From: Flavobacterium psychroterrae
GTDB taxonomy: Bacteria; Bacteroidota; Bacteroidia; Flavobacteriales; Flavobacteriaceae
Length of the DNA stretch: 64,000 nucleotides
Direction of reading: 5' to 3'
Assembly (NCBI RefSeq): GCF_018380615.1
Contig: NZ_JAGYVZ010000015.1
Coordinates: forward strand, 93,201 to 157,200
A model generated the notes under the pieces. The model was not told where the DNA came from. It did not search any database and was given only the letters and a program-made list of their open reading frames with translations. This document shows positions 51,707 to 60,068 of this stretch, one piece after another. A program made the position numbers and the translations under genes. The stretch's first letter is position 1. Every line of letters begins with the position of its first letter.

Positions 51707-52609
51707 ATGAAAGATAGAATAGCCTTAGAATATTTCGTTTTAGATGTATTCTCTAATAAAAGTTACAAAGGAAATCCGTTGTCTGTTGTTTTTACTGATG
51801 GCGATTTAGCATTAGAATCGTATCACAACATTGCAAAGGAATTTGGTTATTCTGAAACTTCATTTGTTTATTATTCTACCGCTCAAAAAGCACTAAAAGT
51901 TCGGTCTTTTACACCTACAGGTTTTGAAGTTGATGGCGCAGGACACAATTTATTGGGCGCCGTTTGTGCCGCATTACTTAAAAATATAAAAATATTTGAT
52001 GAACAAAATGGAACCGATCATTTTGTCATCATGAAAGATAATCCAATCAAATTAACGACAAGTTTTGATCCGGTTACAGAATATCCGATAGTTCAAATGC
52101 ACCAAAAACAAGCTGTTATTGGTCAGGAAGTGCCAGCTTCGAGAATCGCAAAAGCACTTGGATTAACAATTGACGATTTAACGGTTGATGATCTTTTGCC
52201 TACAATAGTTCAAACCGAAGTTGCTCATGTAATGGTTCCCATAAAAAACCGACGATTTCTACACGATTGTATTCCAGACAACAAGCGCTTAATCGAAATC
52301 TCAAAAGAATATGACTTCGAAGGTTTCTACTGTTTTACAATTGCCGACGAAGATCCCCAAAATATAGTCGAAGCCAGATTTTTTAATCCGCTAATTGGTA
52401 TCGATGAAGATGCTGCCACAGGAACCGCTGCTGGTCCGTTAATTGGATTTTTAACTGCTAATAAATACGCTCAACCTAATATAGAATACAAAATTTTGCA
52501 AGGTGTAAAACTGAGTCAGCCTTCGTTGATTGAAGTAATGTCGAGGGAAAATGATATTTTGGTTGGTGGTTCTGCGGTTATCACTATGCGTGGAGAAATA
52601 TATCTATAA
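51707..52609 (+). CDS. PhzF family isomerase/epimerase
   Basis: A 300-residue protein of the PhzF/diaminopimelate-epimerase fold. The first half has FSNKSYKGNPLSVVF, the acid-base Glu in GYSETSFVYYS (near residue 46), and FTPTGFEVDGAGHNLLGA; the second half has ARFFNPLIGIDEDAATGTAAGP, the mirrored motif. Most members outside phenazine clusters are isomerases of unknown substrate. No phenazine genes are nearby. Monocistronic, with a terminator-like hairpin directly after the stop. Confidence 0.92.
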   Translation: MKDRIALEYFVLDVFSNKSYKGNPLSVVFTDGDLALESYHNIAKEFGYSETSFVYYSTAQKALKVRSFTPTGFEVDGAGHNLLGAVCAALLKNIKIFDEQNGTDHFVIMKDNPIKLTTSFDPVTEYPIVQMHQKQAVIGQEVPASRIAKALGLTIDDLTVDDLLPTIVQTEVAHVMVPIKNRRFLHDCIPDNKRLIEISKEYDFEGFYCFTIADEDPQNIVEARFFNPLIGIDEDAATGTAAGPLIGFLTANKYAQPNIEYKILQGVKLSQPSLIEVMSRENDILVGGSAVITMRGEIYL

Positions 52610-52612
52610 AAA

Positions 52613-52633
52613 AAAGCCGCATAATGCAGCTTT
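52613..52633. terminator. Hairpin between phzF-like and CDGSH genes
   Basis: AAAGCCGCA (52613-52621) pairs with TGCAGCTTT (52625-52633) with one mismatch; it lies between two convergent genes and is preceded by an A run. Confidence 0.6.
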
Positions 52634-52660
52634 CATATAATAACCAGAAAATAAGATTTC

Positions 52661-52888
52661 TTAGCTTGTTTTCATTGGTGGTAAATCGAATGCGATTGAA
52701 TCGTGTTCGAAGTTATTACGGTGTCCGCCATCGCAAAAAGGTTTGTTTGCAGATAATCCGCAACGGCAAAGTCCTAATGCAGCTCTTCCTTGTAATCCGT
52801 AAACAGTTCCTTCAGCATCCATGATTTCGAAGTCACCTTCTATCTTGATAGATCCGTTTTTATTGATGATTAATTTTGTCTTGCTCAT
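52661..52888 (-). CDS. CDGSH iron-sulfur domain protein
   Basis: A 75-residue protein with one CDGSH-type 2Fe-2S domain: LCRCGLSANKPFCDGGHRNN at about residues 40-59, in which three Cys and one His bind the cluster. The N-terminal half is a beta strand pair (INKNGSIKIEGDFEIMDAEG). Such small proteins probably act as electron or cluster carriers in the cytoplasm. Monocistronic. Confidence 0.93.
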   Translation of the reverse strand: MSKTKLIINKNGSIKIEGDFEIMDAEGTVYGLQGRAALGLCRCGLSANKPFCDGGHRNNFEHDSIAFDLPPMKTS

Positions 52889-53009
52889 AAAATTGTCTTT
52901 GTTTTTTTTCAGGGCAAAGGTTGCAAAATAATTTTTGAAGATTTTAATTCGAGAGCTAGTTTAAACTGGTTCTATTTTATGAGGTTATTTCACAATCTAT
53001 TTTAGAATT

Positions 53010-53122
53010 ATTCCACAGAGAAAAACAGAGAAAAAGCGCTGAGATTCACAAATTTTTCTTTATGTTTTTTCAGGCTGAGCGATCCCGAAGCCCCGCAAAT
53101 ATTGGCGACTCCAAACACGGAG
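53010..53122. repeat. Word-like repeats left of the 97-bp array
   Basis: Includes ttccacagagaaaaacagag (53011-53030) and, in inverse orientation to 47.8 and 53.6 kb, caggctgagcgatcccgaagccc (53071-53093). No gene is seen from 52889 to 53967; a frame at 53062-53322 is repeat translation. Confidence 0.5.
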
Positions 53123-53513
53123 ACTGGACTGAAGTCCAGCCCTACAAAATAAATCGTTCCTCAGAAACTTTTAAAGAAAACTTCGCTTCGCAACATATTG
53201 TAGGGCTGGACTTCAGGAGACTTGACAGAAGTTCACGCCTAAAAAATAAATCGTTCCTCCAGAACTTAAAAGAGAACCGCAGGTTCGGAACATATTGTAG
53301 GGCTGGACTTCAGGAGACTTGACAGAAGTTCACGCCTAAAAAACAAATCGTTCCTCCAGAACTTAAAAGAGAACCGGAGTTTCAGAACATATTGTAGGGC
53401 TGGACTTCAGGAGACTTGACAGAAGTTCACGCCCATAAAATAAATCGTTCCTCCAGAACTTAAAAGAGAACCGCAGGTTCGGAACATATTGTAGGGCTGG
53501 ACTTCAGTCCAGT
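53123..53513. repeat. Four-unit 97-bp tandem array bounded by 25-bp perfect inverted repeats
   Basis: The word AAATCGTTCC begins at 53151, 53248, 53345 and 53442, an exact 97-bp period. The ends carry 25-bp perfect terminal inverted repeats: 53123-53147 (starting ACTGGACTGAAGTCCAGC) and 53489-53513 (its complement). Inner junctions carry a diverged form of the left end (ACTTGACAGAAGTTCACG). Units 2 and 4 agree in the middle (gaaccgcaggttcgg), while units 1 and 3 vary there. Confidence 0.9.
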
Positions 53514-53589
53514 TTATAATATGCATTGAAATGATAAACGAATAGACGAAATAAAAAACAAGAAATTCCGTAGAGAAATGTCGCCAATC

Positions 53590-53930
53590 TTTGCGGGGCT
53601 TCGACTCCGCTCAGTCTGATAATTGGGGTATTGAATAAAATGCATTTTTGACAAAGTGGGGTTTTCTAGCCCCGATAGAAGTGAAAATCCTTTTGTGCCG
53701 TCCCGATAGCCATCGGGAAGCGGAATTAGCTCCTGAAAAACATCACACAAGATTTTATTTCACGCAGATTATGCAGATTGAGCAGATCTTAACTTAAAAA
53801 TCATTTTAATTCTTTAATCTGTGGTATTAATTTAAAAAACTTTGCGTCTTCGCGTCTTTGCGAGATTAAAAAACTCAGCGAATCTCAGCGCTTTTTCTCT
53901 GTGAAACTCGGCGGAATAACAAAATCTCAA
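53590..53930. repeat. Mixed word-like repeats upstream of metG
   Basis: In order: gcggggcttcgactccgctcag (53596-53617), a cccgatagccatcggg palindrome (53700-53716), ttatttcacgcagattatgcagattgagcag (53755-53785), the ctttgcg family (53840-53866) and the cagcgaatctcagcgcttt/ctgtgaaactcgg words (53876-53912). They show the same families as other gaps, here lined up in one place. Confidence 0.55.
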
Positions 53931-53940
53931 TTCTATTGCT

Positions 53941-53948
53941 TATTTTTG
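53941..53948 (+). promoter_or_regulatory. Predicted -7 box of metG
   Basis: TATTTTTG matches TAnnTTTG, 20 bp before the ATG, with the small inverted repeat ctcaataaaattgag between them. No TTG at the proper distance. Confidence 0.35.
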
Positions 53949-53967
53949 CACTCAATAAAATTGAGTT

Positions 53968-56025
53968 ATGATACAAAATCCAAAGAGATATACTATTACG
54001 GCGGCATTGCCTTACACGAATGGACCTATACATATTGGGCATTTGGCGGGGGTTTACGTGCCTGCAGATATTTATTCGAGATATTTACGTTTGCAAGGAA
54101 AAGACGTCGCGTTTATTTGCGGAAGCGATGAACACGGGGTTGCAATTTCGATGAAAGCCAAAAAAGAAGGAATTACACCACAAGAAGTTATTGATAAATA
54201 TGACGGAATTATTAGAAAATCATTCGCTGATTTCGGAATTTCGTTTGATAATTATTCTCGAACTTCGGCTAAAATTCATCATGATACGGCTCAGGAATTT
54301 TTTAGAAAACTGTATGATAATGGTGATTTTATTGAAAAAGTGACGGAGCAATTATACGATGCAAAAGCAGATCAGTTTCTGGCAGATCGTTTTGTTGTGG
54401 GAACTTGCCCAAAATGCGGTCATGATGGAGCTTACGGAGATCAGTGCGAAAATTGTGGATCGACTTTGAATGCGACGGATTTAATAAACCCAAAATCGAC
54501 AATTACTGGAGAAACTCCGATTTTGAAATCGACAAAACACTGGTTTTTACCTCTTGACCGTTATACCGAATTCTTGACTGAATGGATTTTGGTTGGACAT
54601 AAAAACGACTGGAAACCTAATGTTTACGGACAAGTAAAATCATGGGTTGATGGAGGTCTTGAACCTCGCGCTGTGACTCGTGACCTTGATTGGGGAATTG
54701 ATGTTCCGGTTGAAGGTGCCGAAGGAAAAAAATTATATGTTTGGTTTGATGCACCAATCGGGTACATTTCATCGACTAAAGAATGGGCGTTGCGCGAAGG
54801 AAAAGACTGGGAACCTTACTGGAAAGATGAAGACACAAAACTGGTTCATTTTATTGGGAAAGACAATATTGTTTTTCACTGTATCATTTTCCCTGCGATG
54901 CTTAAAGCCGAAGGAAGCTATATTTTGCCGGACAATGTTCCTGCAAATGAGTTTTTGAATTTGGAAGGAAACAAACTTTCTACATCTAAAAACTGGGCGG
55001 TTTGGTTACATGAATATTTAGAAGAATTTCCGGAGAAACAAGACGTTTTGCGTTATGCATTAACCTCTAATGCTCCTGAAACTAAGGATAATGATTTTAC
55101 ATGGAAAGATTTCCAAGCTAGAAACAACAATGAATTAGTTGCCATTTTTGGTAATTTTATTAATCGTGTTGTGGTTTTAACCAATAAATATTACGACGGA
55201 TATATCCCAACTCCAAATGAATTATCTGAAGTTGATGAAAAAACGTTGGCAGAATTAAAAGCGTATCCAGCCGTAATTTCAAGTTCGGTGGAGCGTTACA
55301 GATTCCGTGAAGCTTTAGGCGAATTGATGAATGTTGCTCGTTTAGGAAATAAATATCTTGCCGATGAAGAGCCTTGGAAAGTAATGAAAGACAATCCGGA
55401 GCGTGTAAAAACTCAAATGTATGTTGCCTTGCAAATTGCTGCTGCGTTGAGTATTCTTGCTGAACCGTTCTTGCCTTTTACTGCAGCGAAATTATCAGGA
55501 ATCCTGAAAAATGAAGGCAAATTGAAATGGAATGATGTTACTGAAAATTCAGAATTGATTCCGGAAGGTCACCAAATTGGGGAAGCAGAATTATTATTCG
55601 CAAAAATAGAAGACGAAGAAATACAAAAACAAATAGACAAATTGGAAGCTACAAAAACCGCTAATATTGCTGAAAACAAACAAGCAGAACCTCAAAAAGA
55701 TTTAATTCAATATGAGGATTTTGCCAAAATGGATTTACGTGTAGGAACTATTATTGAAGCAGAAAAAATGCCAAAGGCAAACAAACTTTTGGTTTTGAAA
55801 ATTGATACCGGAATTGACGTTCGCACGATTGTTTCGGGAATTGCAGAAAGCTTTTCGCCAGAAGAAATCATTGGTAAACGTGTTACTGTTTTGGCAAACT
55901 TAGCGCCAAGAGCTTTACGCGGAGTTGAAAGCCAGGGAATGATTCTGATGACAACAAATGCTGAAGGTAAATTGGTTTTTGTAAATCCTGATACTGATGC
56001 ACCAAATGGTGAAACAATAAATTAA
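53968..56025 (+). CDS. metG: Methionyl-tRNA synthetase
   Basis: Charges tRNA-Met. The 685-residue protein has the class I signature ITAALPYTNGPIHIGHLAG (HIGH at about residues 20-23), a zinc-binding knuckle with CPKCG and CENCG at about residues 146-165, the KMSKS equivalent KLSTSKN near residue 340, an anticodon-binding helical domain, and a C-terminal tRNA-binding (EMAP/Trbp111-like) domain (MDLRVGTIIEAEKMPKANKL) for dimerisation and tRNA capture. Complete and followed by a strong terminator. Confidence 0.99.
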   Translation: MIQNPKRYTITAALPYTNGPIHIGHLAGVYVPADIYSRYLRLQGKDVAFICGSDEHGVAISMKAKKEGITPQEVIDKYDGIIRKSFADFGISFDNYSRTSAKIHHDTAQEFFRKLYDNGDFIEKVTEQLYDAKADQFLADRFVVGTCPKCGHDGAYGDQCENCGSTLNATDLINPKSTITGETPILKSTKHWFLPLDRYTEFLTEWILVGHKNDWKPNVYGQVKSWVDGGLEPRAVTRDLDWGIDVPVEGAEGKKLYVWFDAPIGYISSTKEWALREGKDWEPYWKDEDTKLVHFIGKDNIVFHCIIFPAMLKAEGSYILPDNVPANEFLNLEGNKLSTSKNWAVWLHEYLEEFPEKQDVLRYALTSNAPETKDNDFTWKDFQARNNNELVAIFGNFINRVVVLTNKYYDGYIPTPNELSEVDEKTLAELKAYPAVISSSVERYRFREALGELMNVARLGNKYLADEEPWKVMKDNPERVKTQMYVALQIAAALSILAEPFLPFTAAKLSGILKNEGKLKWNDVTENSELIPEGHQIGEAELLFAKIEDEEIQKQIDKLEATKTANIAENKQAEPQKDLIQYEDFAKMDLRVGTIIEAEKMPKANKLLVLKIDTGIDVRTIVSGIAESFSPEEIIGKRVTVLANLAPRALRGVESQGMILMTTNAEGKLVFVNPDTDAPNGETIN

Positions 56026-56043
56026 GGTTTTATATCCTGTTTT

Positions 56044-56086
56044 AAAAAGCATGAATCAATTACTGTTTAATTGATTCATGCTTTTT
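56044..56086 (+). terminator. Intrinsic terminator of metG
   Basis: A perfect 19-bp stem: AAAAAGCATGAATCAATTA (56044-56062) against TAATTGATTCATGCTTTTT (56068-56086), loop of 5 nt. Confidence 0.9.
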
Positions 56087-56176
56087 GCTTTTAGAAAACA
56101 TCTTAAATAATTTTATAGTTTCTCTTTTATTTAAGTAAAAAATAGGATATTCGCTCAAAATTAAAAACAATTGCTA

Positions 56177-57610
56177 ATGCTTAAAAAACTATTCTTTGCG
56201 TATGTATTTTTTAATAGTATAGTTTCTTTTTCGCAGGAAATTGTAAATTCTACATCAATTGAATTGAAAAAGAATGTTCAGATTTTTCAGGTTGTAGACG
56301 ATTCCATTAAACAAACTACAATGTTTATGGCTGATGAAAACCGAATTAAAGCAATTCGTCTTGATGATAAAATGAAATTTATTGATTCTACTTCATCACC
56401 AAAACCAGAAAAAAGTTATTCTGCAATGATTGGAAATATTATTTCCGGCAATAAAACGACATTGTTTTGGGCATCATCAAACAAAAAGAAAATTCTTGCA
56501 CAAATATTTGATTCAGAAAACAATAAAACGCTTGAAAAAGCTCATGTTTTAGAATTTAAAAATGAAGTATATCTTCAGGAATTTTCAGTTGGAAATAAAT
56601 TCATAATTTTAACTTTACCAAAGAAAAGTAATATTTTTAAATTGTATGTTTTTGATCATCAGGGAAATTTAGAAATTAAAGATTTCGATTTAACCAAAAA
56701 TAAATTCTATCATCGATCAACTTTATATGAAATATTTGAAGAAGGACTTTTGCCTTTTGAAAGACCGTTTTCACTAGTCCAAATTAATTCTGAAAGCCCA
56801 ACTTCTTTAGTTAATACGGCTAAAAAGAGAAAATGTTATACACAAAATAATAAAATCATTATAACTGTTGATACTGATATTAGTTATACACTAGTAATTT
56901 CTCTTGATTTAAAAACGTATACTGCCACTTTGCAAAATATTTTAAACACATCTCCCAGTAAATTTAGTCAGGATGATTATAATATAAAATCGAATTCGTT
57001 TATAAACGGTAATAAATTGTATCAAATAAAATCATCTTCAGATAAAATTTTTATGACAATCAAGGATATAAATGGTACTTTAATAAAAGAATATTCTACG
57101 ACTGAAGAAACTACTATTGACTTTAAAAATTCTGAAATCAATTTAAAAGGAGGCGATTTTGGAGGGAAAAGAGTATTAGAAACTTCATCGCAATTTTTAC
57201 GAAAAGTAAACAATTTAAATCCGGGTATTTCCTGCTATCAGGTTGGAGAAAACACTTTAATGACATTAGGAGGTGTTTCACAAGAACAACAGAGTACGTC
57301 ACAAGTACTATTAGGTGGTTTTGGATTTATTGGCGCTGTACTTTATTATACAGTTGTTTATAGCCCAATTATAGATAATTTTAATTCGTATGAAAGAAGA
57401 AAAGTGGTTAAAATCGAGGGATTATTTGACAAAAACGGGAATCACGTTACAGGAGATTTGCAACCTCTGGCATTTGACAAAATAAGTACATTTCTGGAAA
57501 GCAATAAAGATATTAAAGCACAAACCATGTTTAAATTAGATAGTTACTATTATTTTGGCTATTATGATAAAGATGCCAAAGAATACATTATTAGAAAATT
57601 TGCTGATTAA
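56177..57610 (+). CDS. Exported protein of unknown function, paralogue 1
   Basis: A 477-residue protein from the ATG at 56177 with a signal peptide (FFNSIVSFSQ). The first 300 residues are beta-rich, with repeated strand patterns (TTLFWASSNKKKILAQIFDS; FKLYVFDHQGNLEIKDFD) like a propeller. Then come a Ser/Gly stretch, a hydrophobic Gly-rich segment (LLGGFGFIGAVLYYTVVY) and a conserved end GNHVTGDLQPLAFDKISTF to YYDKDAKEYIIRKFAD. It is clearly homologous over its full length to the protein at 58558-60006. I do not recognise a family. A periplasmic or surface location is likely. Confidence 0.82.
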   Translation: MLKKLFFAYVFFNSIVSFSQEIVNSTSIELKKNVQIFQVVDDSIKQTTMFMADENRIKAIRLDDKMKFIDSTSSPKPEKSYSAMIGNIISGNKTTLFWASSNKKKILAQIFDSENNKTLEKAHVLEFKNEVYLQEFSVGNKFIILTLPKKSNIFKLYVFDHQGNLEIKDFDLTKNKFYHRSTLYEIFEEGLLPFERPFSLVQINSESPTSLVNTAKKRKCYTQNNKIIITVDTDISYTLVISLDLKTYTATLQNILNTSPSKFSQDDYNIKSNSFINGNKLYQIKSSSDKIFMTIKDINGTLIKEYSTTEETTIDFKNSEINLKGGDFGGKRVLETSSQFLRKVNNLNPGISCYQVGENTLMTLGGVSQEQQSTSQVLLGGFGFIGAVLYYTVVYSPIIDNFNSYERRKVVKIEGLFDKNGNHVTGDLQPLAFDKISTFLESNKDIKAQTMFKLDSYYYFGYYDKDAKEYIIRKFAD

Positions 57611-57697
57611 TATAATTTTTGATTGACTCATAAACAAAACTATAATTTAAAATGAGAAATTTCTGATAATTTTATTTATACTCTGAAGTTATAGTTG

Positions 57698-57705
57698 TAG
57701 GTTTG
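57698..57705 (+). promoter_or_regulatory. Predicted -7 box of the structured leader
   Basis: TAGGTTTG matches TAnnTTTG. Transcription would begin at about 57711, at the first base pairs of the folded element. No TTG at the -33 distance. Confidence 0.35.
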
Positions 57706-57709
57706 TACC

Positions 57710-57850
57710 GACAAAACATTTCTTCGGCGAAAAATCCGAAAACTTAATTTAAGTTAACATAAACGAGCCCTCGTTCACGTTGAAGGAGCTAGTGATAGCC
57801 CTAATCTCATTCCAAGGAATGTTTTGTCACAACCGAAAACGAGGGCTTCG
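57710..57850 (+). ncRNA. Candidate structured leader with interleaved (pseudoknot-order) arms
   Basis: Two pairs of complementary arms alternate. Arm A (57710-57724, GACAAAACATTTCTT) pairs with A' (57814-57828, AAGGAATGTTTTGTC) over 15 bp with one G-U. Arm B (57765-57775, GAGCCCTCGTT) pairs with B' (57838-57848, AACGAGGGCTT) over 11 bp with one G-U. The order A-B-A'-B' is that of a pseudoknot. Local hairpins also exist (TTCGG with CCGAA, 57723-57739; AACGAG with CTCGTT, 57762-57775). It ends 22 nt before the ATG of the 91-residue gene. It may be a regulatory leader or a transposed repeat. Confidence 0.4.
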
Positions 57851-57871
57851 TGCGTTTAATATTTTCAGAAA

Positions 57872-58147
57872 ATGACAGAAGAAAATCAAAAAACATCAGA
57901 AACAGCTGTAATTACCGCAATGGCAAAATTTCTTTCAGACCTTTGGTTTGAAGAGGATTTTAGAGATCAACCGGAACATTTGTCCGAAATTTTTGAGACA
58001 ATTCTCTTAAATGAAATGGGTGATGACCAGGATCTCAGGATGACAATGATAAGTTCTATTAGAACGAGTAAATTATTGGCGAGCGCGCTTGGCTCTTTTT
58101 CGGATATGGAAATTAACAATGCCTGCAAGAAAATCATGACTGCATAA
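57872..58147 (+). CDS. Small acidic protein between two paralogues
   Basis: A 91-residue acidic, helical protein (MTEENQKTSETAVITAMAKF; LSDLWFEEDFRDQPEHLSEI) without signal peptide, thus cytoplasmic. It has no motif that I recognise. It lies between the two paralogous exported proteins, directly behind the structured leader, and is followed by the nested palindrome at 58209-58363. It has no in-frame stop before residue 91 and its codon use is like that of its neighbours, so it is probably real. Confidence 0.65.
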   Translation: MTEENQKTSETAVITAMAKFLSDLWFEEDFRDQPEHLSEIFETILLNEMGDDQDLRMTMISSIRTSKLLASALGSFSDMEINNACKKIMTA

Positions 58148-58208
58148 TACCACACAAAAACAAGTTTTATCCTAAATTTTTATAAATGCCAATTTAAGGC
58201 AGAAATTC

Positions 58209-58363
58209 TGTGCCGTTAGTCACTAAATATTGCTAGAAATGATGAAATACGAATAGATTTAGCGCGCCGTAGGTACGCAATTGTCGTTTGTTGCGTACCT
58301 ACGGCACGCCAACGAAATTTCATTCCTGTTTTTTTCTACCAATATTTAGTGCGTAACGGCACA
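58209..58363. repeat. Nested palindromic MITE-like element, 155 bp
   Basis: Terminal inverted repeats of 24 bp (58209-58232, starting TGTGCCGTTAG, and 58340-58363, ending AACGGCACA) differ at two positions. Inside lies a second perfect 15-bp pair, GCCGTAGGTACGCAA (58266-58280) with TTGCGTACCTACGGC (58291-58305). A third pair, ATGAAAT with ATTTCAT, lies between, so the whole element folds as one long hairpin. No gene lies in 58148-58557. Confidence 0.85.
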
Positions 58364-58557
58364 TTTTTCAAATTTTGATTCGGCATTATTTATTAAACAC
58401 ATATTCCCTCGCTAAGGTGCTGGAACAGGAAACTGTCCTAAATCTATCCTTTTGGATATTTAGTCACATCTAAAGCTGGGGGTTTATGTGTTTTATATTT
58501 TCTTTTTTTGCTAAAGAAAAAAATGAGATCTTCGCTAAAAAGTAACCAATCCTACCA

Positions 58558-60006
58558 ATGATGAAAAAAATATTCCTTGCCTCTTTATTTTTAAGCAGTT
58601 TATACTCTTTCTCTCAGGAAATTGTAAGCTCTACACCTGTTGAATTTAAAAAAAATGTAGATGTTTTTCAAACAGTAAACAATGACAATAATAAAGTTAC
58701 TTTGTTTATGAGTGACAAAATCAAGGTGAAAGCCATTCAGCTTAACGAAAAAATGCAAGTTGCAGACAGTATTTCTATTGAAAGACCAGATACTAAAATA
58801 TACAAATCGATGATTGGCTATAACATTAGTAATGATAATACGCGATTGTTCTGGTCATCGTCTGATAGCGATGCTATTTTTTCTCAGTTATTTGACTTTA
58901 ATTCAAGAAAAGTAGTCACAAAACAATATGCTTTAGTTTTAAAAAACGAAAAAGTTTTACAGCAGTTTAGTGAAAATGATAATTTCTATATTTTAAGCGT
59001 TATTAAAAAAAGCAACAATTTAAAACTTCATATTTTTGATAAAAATGGTGATTATAACGAGAAAACAATTTCTTTAGATGGATTTCACTTCTTTAAATTA
59101 AATTACATCAAATCTGATTTATATGGCGTTTTAGAGCAAAATTTACTTGCTTTTGAACCTCCTTTTTCCTTACCAGACATTAATGTAAATAATCCAACTT
59201 CATTAAACGAGACTGCAAAAAGAAGAAAATGCTATTTTGACAAAAAACAGCTTGTAATAACTATTGACTTAAATGTTGATTTTACTCAAGTGATTATAAT
59301 TGATCTGGAGAAATTTACAGCTGCTGAAAAAATTATAAAATCAACTTCTATTTCAAAATTAAGCAGTTCCGGATTTCAAAAAAATATCAGCTCAAATTCC
59401 TTTTTTATTGACAATAAACTTTACCAAATCAAAACCTCATCTGACGAGTTTTATTTCACAATAAAAGATTTAGAAGGCAATTTAATAAAAGAATACACAA
59501 CAAGTTCTGAAACTCCAATTGAATTTAAAAATTCAGAAATTACTCAGGAAGGCGGCGATTTTTCAGGAAGCAGAACTTTAGAAACCAGTTCACAGTTTCT
59601 TAGAAAAATCAACAATTTGAATACTGGTATTTCTTGCTATCACATTGGCGAAAATATTTTGGTGACGTTTGGAGGTATTTCCGGACCAAAGCAATCCGGA
59701 GGACAAGCAGCCTTGGGGCAGTTTGGATTTATTGGTTCAATAATGGGAAATGTTTTCTTTAATCCTACTATGGACAACTTTAATGCGTATGCAAACAAAA
59801 AAGTGGTTAAAATCGACGGTTTGTTTGATAAAGAAGGCAATCATATTAAAGGTGATTTACAACCTTTGGCATTTGATAAAATCAGAACTTTTTTTGATAA
59901 AAACAATGATGTATCAGCGCAAATCTTATTTAAAATAAAAGATTATTATTTAGGATATTACGACAATAAAACGAAAGAATATATCATTAGAAAATTTAAC
60001 GATTAG
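58558..60006 (+). CDS. Exported protein of unknown function, paralogue 2
   Basis: A 482-residue exported protein (signal peptide ending SLYSFSQ), homologous from end to end to the protein at 56177-57610: both share NPTSL..TAK.RKCY, LETSSQFLRKxNNLN, GISCY, KKVVKI.GLFDK and GDLQPLAFDKI, and end in YIIRKF.D. The Gly-rich segment here is QAALGQFGFIGSIMGNVFF. The pair is a tandem duplication with divergence throughout. A strand-rich N-terminal domain suggests a beta-propeller, but this is by eye only. No function can be given. Confidence 0.82.
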   Translation: MMKKIFLASLFLSSLYSFSQEIVSSTPVEFKKNVDVFQTVNNDNNKVTLFMSDKIKVKAIQLNEKMQVADSISIERPDTKIYKSMIGYNISNDNTRLFWSSSDSDAIFSQLFDFNSRKVVTKQYALVLKNEKVLQQFSENDNFYILSVIKKSNNLKLHIFDKNGDYNEKTISLDGFHFFKLNYIKSDLYGVLEQNLLAFEPPFSLPDINVNNPTSLNETAKRRKCYFDKKQLVITIDLNVDFTQVIIIDLEKFTAAEKIIKSTSISKLSSSGFQKNISSNSFFIDNKLYQIKTSSDEFYFTIKDLEGNLIKEYTTSSETPIEFKNSEITQEGGDFSGSRTLETSSQFLRKINNLNTGISCYHIGENILVTFGGISGPKQSGGQAALGQFGFIGSIMGNVFFNPTMDNFNAYANKKVVKIDGLFDKEGNHIKGDLQPLAFDKIRTFFDKNNDVSAQILFKIKDYYLGYYDNKTKEYIIRKFND

Positions 60007-60068
60007 TACTTCGCTTAATCATAAAACTCAAGTATTTAAACTCTATTAAGTTAGAAAAAGCATAAACA

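Noticed and set aside
53062..53322. Open frame of 86 codons
   Set aside because: It is translation of the 97-bp units and their flanking words; it has no homology-like features and no start signal.
53123..53513. CRISPR-like array
   Set aside because: The whole 97-bp unit is conserved, with no unique spacers of constant length between shorter repeats, and no cas genes are near.
53901..54131. Frame overlapping the start of metG
   Set aside because: Out-of-frame reading of metG's first codons.
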